In this document: positions 60,129-64,000 of the stretch, piece after piece
Numbering within the stretch: the stretch's first letter is position 1
Layout of the letters: every line of letters begins with the position of its first letter
Assembly (NCBI RefSeq): GCF_027533845.1
Contig: NZ_JAPZVN010000003.1
Span: 62,001 to 126,000, forward strand
Reading direction: 5' to 3'
Length of the DNA stretch: 64,000 nt
Source of the DNA: Streptomyces sp. RPT161
GTDB lineage: Bacteria > Actinomycetota > Actinomycetes > Streptomycetales > Streptomycetaceae
Notes under the pieces: model-generated
Told to the model about the DNA's origin: nothing
The model's input: the letters and a program-made list of their open reading frames with translations, nothing else
Database searches by the model: none
Program-made: the position numbers and the translations under genes

Positions 60129-60958
60129 CGGTTCTCGCTCCGCGTGCGTCCGTGGCGACGGTGCCCGTTCCGTACCGGGTGGTGGAGTGCTCGGCGGAGT
60201 CGGCGGACACCGCCACGATCGCTCTGGAGCCCGTGGGTTCGCCGCTCCCGGCCTTCACACCGGGTCAGTACGCGATGGTCTATGCCTTCGGGGTCGGTGA
60301 CATTCCGCTGTCGGTGTGCGGAATCGACGGGCACCGCCTCACCCACACGGTCCGTTCCGTCGGCGCGACCTCCGCGGCGCTGCGGTCGCTGCGGCCGGGT
60401 ACCAGGGTGGGGGTGCGCGGCCCGTTCGGTACCGCATGGGACCTGGACGCCGCGTCCGGGCGGGACCTGCTGTTGGTGGCCGGCGGCATCGGGCTGGCGC
60501 CGCTGCGTCCCCTGGTACACGACGCGCTCGCCGCGCCGCAGCGCTATGGACGGCTGAATGTCCTGATCGGAGCGCGCACGCCCGGCGATCTGCTCTACAC
60601 CGAGGAGTTGCGCCGATGGCGGGACGCCGCACGGACCTTGGTGACCGTCGACCGGCCCGACGCCACCTGGACCGGGGATGTGGGTGTGGTAACCGCGCTA
60701 CTCGACCGGGCGGCCTTCGATCCAGCCAACTCGGTGGCCTTCGTCTGCGGACCCGAAGTGATGATCCGGGCCACCGCCCGCGAGTTGGTCCACCGCGCGA
60801 TGGATCCGGACCGGATCCGGGTCTCCCTGGAACGCACCATGCACTGTGCGACCGGCCACTGTGGCCACTGCCAGCTCGGCCCGCTGCTGCTCTGCCGCGA
60901 CGGCCCCGTCGTCACCTGGACTCACGCCCAAACACTGCTGTTCGTAAGGGAGTTGTGA
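60125..60958 (+). CDS. Group 3b hydrogenase, FAD/NAD(P)-binding gamma subunit (HyhG type)
   Basis: 277 residues from ATG 60125 (ATGA overlap). [20 protein letters not shown] is the FAD-binding barrel; [20 protein letters not shown] binds the pyridine nucleotide; near the end a [2Fe-2S] ligand set [20 protein letters not shown]. This is the diaphorase subunit that links H2 oxidation to NADP+ reduction, or the reverse. Gene order beta, cNMP protein, gamma, delta, alpha. Confidence 0.92.
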   Translation: MTVLAPRASVATVPVPYRVVECSAESADTATIALEPVGSPLPAFTPGQYAMVYAFGVGDIPLSVCGIDGHRLTHTVRSVGATSAALRSLRPGTRVGVRGPFGTAWDLDAASGRDLLLVAGGIGLAPLRPLVHDALAAPQRYGRLNVLIGARTPGDLLYTEELRRWRDAARTLVTVDRPDATWTGDVGVVTALLDRAAFDPANSVAFVCGPEVMIRATARELVHRAMDPDRIRVSLERTMHCATGHCGHCQLGPLLLCRDGPVVTWTHAQTLLFVREL

Positions 60959-60959
60959 C

Positions 60960-61748
60960 ATGTCGGCCGAAGGCGGTCGGCGGCCGAAGCTCGCCGTGTG
61001 GAAGTTCGCCTCCTGCGACGGCTGTCAGCTCACCCTGCTGGACTGCGAGGACGAACTGCTCGGCATCGCCGAGGAGACGGAGATCTCCTACTTCCTCGAG
61101 GCGTCCAGCGCCGCCGGTCCGGGCCCCTACGACCTGTCGCTGGTCGAGGGCTCGGTCACCACCCGGCAGGACGCCGAGCGGATCCAGCACATCCGCTCCG
61201 CCTCCCGGCGACTGGTGACCATCGGCGCCTGCGCCACCGCCGGAGGCGTGCAGGCGCTGCGCAACTACGCCGACGTCGCCGAGTTCCGCGCCGCCGTCTA
61301 CGCCCGACCCGAGTACATCGCCACGCTCGCCACCTCCACGCCGATCAGCGCGCACGTCCCCGTGGACCTGGAGCTGCGCGGCTGCCCCATCGATCGGGGC
61401 CAGTTGGTGGAAGTCATCACCGCATTCCTCGCCGGGCGCAAGCCGGATGTTCCGGAACACAGCGTGTGCTTCGAGTGCAAGCTGCGCGGCACGCCCTGCG
61501 TGATCGTGGCGCACGGCACGCCCTGCCTCGGTCCCGTCACACACGCCGGATGCGGCGCGCTGTGCCCCGCGTACGGGCGGGGCTGCTACGGCTGCTTCGG
61601 CCCGTCCAACTCCATCAACTTCTCCGCGTTCATTCCGCTGTTGCGCCGTGATGGGATGGACACCCTCGATGTGGTACGGGTGTTGCGCACGTTCAACACC
61701 GCCTCCCCGGAGTTCGACGCCGCCTCGCGCGAGGAGACGCAACGGTGA
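60960..61748 (+). CDS. Group 3b [NiFe] hydrogenase small (delta) subunit
   Basis: 262 residues. [20 protein letters not shown] has the proximal-cluster CxxC, followed by [15 protein letters not shown] and [13 protein letters not shown]. The second half adds Cys-rich segments [31 protein letters not shown] and CYGCFGP for further iron-sulfur clusters. No Tat signal, so the enzyme is cytoplasmic, as expected for group 3. It carries electrons from the NiFe site. Begins one base after the gamma stop and ends in a GTGA overlap with the large subunit. Confidence 0.92.
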   Translation: MSAEGGRRPKLAVWKFASCDGCQLTLLDCEDELLGIAEETEISYFLEASSAAGPGPYDLSLVEGSVTTRQDAERIQHIRSASRRLVTIGACATAGGVQALRNYADVAEFRAAVYARPEYIATLATSTPISAHVPVDLELRGCPIDRGQLVEVITAFLAGRKPDVPEHSVCFECKLRGTPCVIVAHGTPCLGPVTHAGCGALCPAYGRGCYGCFGPSNSINFSAFIPLLRRDGMDTLDVVRVLRTFNTASPEFDAASREETQR

Positions 61749-63106
61749 AGACAAGGGAGTTGAAGCTCGGCGCCCTGGCCCGCGTCGAGGGAGAGGGCAC
61801 GCTGCACCTACGCCTGCGCGACGGTGAGGTCACCGAGGCCCGGCTGAGGATCTACGAACCGCCCCGCTTCTTCGAGGCGTTCCTGCGCGGCCGTGCCCAC
61901 ACCGAACCCCCGGACATCACTTCCAGAGTGTGCGGGATCTGCCCGGTGGCCTACCAGCTCAGCGCCTGCCGCGCCGTGGAGGACGCCTGCGGGGCCGTGG
62001 TCGACGGCCAGCTGGCGGCACTGCGGCGGCTGCTGTACTGCGGCGAGTGGATCGAGAGCCAGACCCTGCACATCCACCTGCTGCACGCGCCCGACTTCTT
62101 CGACTGCGCCAGCGTCATCGAGCTGGCCAGGGTCCAGCGCGCCGCGGTAGAACGCGGCCTACGGCTCAAACAGGCCGGAAACGCCATCATCGAGTTGCTG
62201 GGCGGCCGCTCGATCCACCCCGTCAACATCCGCGTCGGCGGCTTCCACCGTGTCCCCACCAAAACCGAACTCCGCCCGCTCGCCGAGCGGTTGCGCCGGG
62301 AACAGGACGCCGCGGTGGAGCTGGTGCGCTGGGTGTCGGGGTTCGACTTCCCTGACGCGGGGTGCGATCACGAACTGCTCGCCCTGGCCGAACCCGGCAC
62401 CTACGCCATCGAGTCCGGCACCCCAACCGCCATGGACGCTCCGAGCGCGGCCGGGCTCCCGGCCGACACCGACCGCGCACTGCCGACCCGGACCTTCGAC
62501 GTCCACGACTTCGGCGACCACGTCGTCGAACGCCAGGTGCCCTACTCCACCGCACTCCATTCCGTACTGGACGGACGCCGCCACCTGACCGGCTCACTGG
62601 CCCGCTACGCCATCAGCGGCCGGTGGCTCACCCCCATCGCCCTGGAAGCCGCAAGGGACGCCGGGCTCGGTGACCCCCAACAGGGCACGGTGTGCCGCAA
62701 TCCGTTCCGCAGCATCATCGTCCGAGCCGTCGAGGTGCTGTACGCCATCGACGAGGCGCTGCGCATCATCGACACCTACGAGCCCCCGGCCCACCCCGCC
62801 GTGGCGGTCCCGCCACGAGCCGCCACCGGTCACGGGGCGACGGAAGCACCACGCGGTCTGCTGTACCACCGCTACACCCTGGACGCGCGGGGCACCGTCA
62901 CCGACGCCAACCTCGTCCCGCCCACCGCCCAGAACCAGGGCGCGATCGAGGAGGACCTGCGCCGCACGGTACGGCACCTGTTGCGCACCGGTGAGCCCAC
63001 CGACGCCGAGCTGACCGCCCTGTGCGAACGGGTCATCCGCAACCACGACCCGTGCATCTCCTGCTCGGCCCACTTCCTCGACCTCAGGGTTCGCCGGGGG
63101 GCTTGA
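61745..63106 (+). CDS. Group 3b [NiFe] hydrogenase large (alpha) subunit
   Basis: 453 residues, GTG 61745 in a GTGA overlap. The L1 motif [15 protein letters not shown] (Cys63, Cys66) has Tyr where many other groups have His, and the L2 motif [11 protein letters not shown] (Cys437, Cys440) bears the other two nickel ligands. [19 protein letters not shown] is also diagnostic. All four nickel-binding Cys are present. In the absence of any maturation (hyp) gene in the window, nickel insertion must depend on genes elsewhere. The C-terminus after the L2 motif is only 10 residues long ([10 protein letters not shown]). Confidence 0.95.
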   Translation: MKTRELKLGALARVEGEGTLHLRLRDGEVTEARLRIYEPPRFFEAFLRGRAHTEPPDITSRVCGICPVAYQLSACRAVEDACGAVVDGQLAALRRLLYCGEWIESQTLHIHLLHAPDFFDCASVIELARVQRAAVERGLRLKQAGNAIIELLGGRSIHPVNIRVGGFHRVPTKTELRPLAERLRREQDAAVELVRWVSGFDFPDAGCDHELLALAEPGTYAIESGTPTAMDAPSAAGLPADTDRALPTRTFDVHDFGDHVVERQVPYSTALHSVLDGRRHLTGSLARYAISGRWLTPIALEAARDAGLGDPQQGTVCRNPFRSIIVRAVEVLYAIDEALRIIDTYEPPAHPAVAVPPRAATGHGATEAPRGLLYHRYTLDARGTVTDANLVPPTAQNQGAIEEDLRRTVRHLLRTGEPTDAELTALCERVIRNHDPCISCSAHFLDLRVRRGA

Positions 63107-64000
63107 TGAGGAGTCAGCACGAGACGTGGGTAAGGCCCCCTGGGGTGAACCCCGAGGAGGCGGCTGACCTCCTGCTGCGGGACCTGAGCAGTTCGTCCGC
63201 CGGGCTGTCGAGCACCGAGGCCCAGCGACGGTTGTCGCAGTATGGGCCCAACGCGTTGCGGCGACGCCGCGGGGTGCGTTGGCCGGTCGAGTTGGCGCGC
63301 CAGTTCACCCACCCCCTGGCACTGCTGCTGTGGCTGGCCGCCGCGCTGCTGGTCACCGTCGGTTCGCTGGTCGTCGCGGCGGCGGTCGTGCTGATCATCG
63401 TGCTGAACGCGGCCTTCGCGTTCATCCAGGAAGTCCACGCCGAGCGCGCGGTGGAGGCACTCGCCGAGTACATCCCGCAACGGGCCAAAGTCCTGCGCGA
63501 CGGTGAGCCACGGGAGGTCGACGCGGCCGAACTGGTACCGGGTGACATCGCGATCATCGAGGAGGGGGATCGCATCGCGGCGGACATCCGCCTGCTCGCT
63601 GGTGCCATCGAAGCCGACATGTCGGCGTTGACCGGCGAGTCGGTTCCCACGTTGCGTTCGGCTTCCATCCTGGACGTGGACGTCCCTGTTCTCAGGGCGC
63701 ACGACCTGGTCTTCAGCGGCACGAACTGCACCGGCGGCGAAGCGCGTGGTGTCGTCTTCGCCACGGGGATGAGCACCGAACTCGGACGGATCGCGGCGCT
63801 GTCGGAGCGGGTCAAGCAGGAGCCGAGTCCGTTGGAACGCCAGGTCCGGCGGGTGGCCTGGCTGATCGCCGCAGTCTCGGTGGCACTGGCGCTGGCGTTC
63901 ATCCCCGTGGCCACCTTCGGTGTGCATCTGTCCTTGATCAACTCGCTGGTCTTCGCGGCTGGTCTGCTCGCCGGAATGGTGCCCGAGGGCCTGCTGCCGG
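63106..64000 (+). CDS. P-type cation-transporting ATPase, N-terminal part (cut by window end)
   Basis: 298 codons visible from ATG 63106, which overlaps the hydrogenase stop by one base (TGATG). N-terminal cation-ATPase domain: NPEEAADLLLRDLSSSSAGL and RRLSQYGPNALRRRR. The actuator domain has ELVPGDIAIIEEGDRIAADI and the dephosphorylation loop MSALTGESVP. The next helix ends LLAGMVPEGLLP at the window edge, the P-E-G-L ion-site motif of type II (Ca2+, Na+/K+-like) pumps. The phosphorylation site (DKTGT) is beyond the window. Co-transcription with the hydrogenase operon is likely. Confidence 0.9.
   Translation, partial: MRSQHETWVRPPGVNPEEAADLLLRDLSSSSAGLSSTEAQRRLSQYGPNALRRRRGVRWPVELARQFTHPLALLLWLAAALLVTVGSLVVAAAVVLIIVLNAAFAFIQEVHAERAVEALAEYIPQRAKVLRDGEPREVDAAELVPGDIAIIEEGDRIAADIRLLAGAIEADMSALTGESVPTLRSASILDVDVPVLRAHDLVFSGTNCTGGEARGVVFATGMSTELGRIAALSERVKQEPSPLERQVRRVAWLIAAVSVALALAFIPVATFGVHLSLINSLVFAAGLLAGMVPEGLLP

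Noticed and set aside
1-64000. tRNA or rRNA genes
   Set aside because: No cloverleaf-like segment with a TTCGA-type T-loop or rRNA-like stretch was noticed by eye; a dedicated search would be decisive.

Overview
The window is very GC-rich with dense, often translationally coupled genes, many TetR/LysR/AraC/SpoIIE-type regulators, secreted Tat/Sec hydrolases and mycothiol-type enzymes. This points to an actinomycete, most likely Streptomyces or a close relative. That is inference from gene content and base composition, because no rRNA or marker gene is present.

Region 1 (1-9 kb): a DHA2-type drug exporter facing a TetR repressor, with two palindromes between them; a family 2 glycosyltransferase; and three exported hydrolases (GH64 beta-1,3-glucanase, TAP-like alpha/beta hydrolase, GH15 glucoamylase with a CBM20). 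Region 2 (9.2-16.7 kb): five genes joined by four successive 4-base start/stop overlaps and closed by a strong hairpin. They encode a PaaK-like adenylating enzyme, an MFS transporter, a tandem GNAT, a LuxE-like acyl-protein synthetase, and a LuxC-like acyl reductase fused to a second PaaK-like domain. This looks like a carboxylate-to-aldehyde pathway without luciferase and without a recognisable product. Region 3 (16.8-35 kb): mostly ordinary metabolism and regulation (maleylpyruvate isomerase-like protein, methyltransferase, hydrolase, FAH-family enzyme, acyl-CoA dehydrogenase, TauE/SafE with DUF1634), a sensor/SpoIIE phosphatase coupled to a solute-binding lipoprotein, a phosphoesterase, AraC/DUF2000, and LysR facing a beta-propeller and an NmrA-like protein.

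Region 4 (34.9-38.3 kb, minus strand) is the best candidate for an undescribed system. Two short homologous proteins share an ungapped N-terminal half and a C-terminal segment with two Cys exactly 28 residues apart. They sit upstream of an M50-type membrane metallopeptidase whose N-terminus looks like a PqqD/RRE-type winged helix. A 39-codon ORF overlaps the peptidase stop by TTGA, and a NodS-like methyltransferase follows. I read this as a small ribosomal-peptide (RiPP) locus of unfamiliar type. Region 5 (38.3-44.3 kb) is a graveyard of fragments: ISL3, a recombinase, Ku, IS630, an exonuclease, DUF6087 and a TPR regulator, between a few intact small genes and a dienelactone hydrolase.

Region 6 (44.4-64 kb) resembles a low-oxygen or dormancy island: PPK2, five universal stress proteins, five CBS or CBS-BON proteins, two stand-alone cyclic-nucleotide-binding-fold proteins, an Rv1733c-like membrane protein, a four-subunit group 3b [NiFe] hydrogenase operon and the start of a P-type cation ATPase. 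A FUSC transporter gene in this island lies between the two halves of a broken IS5-type transposase.
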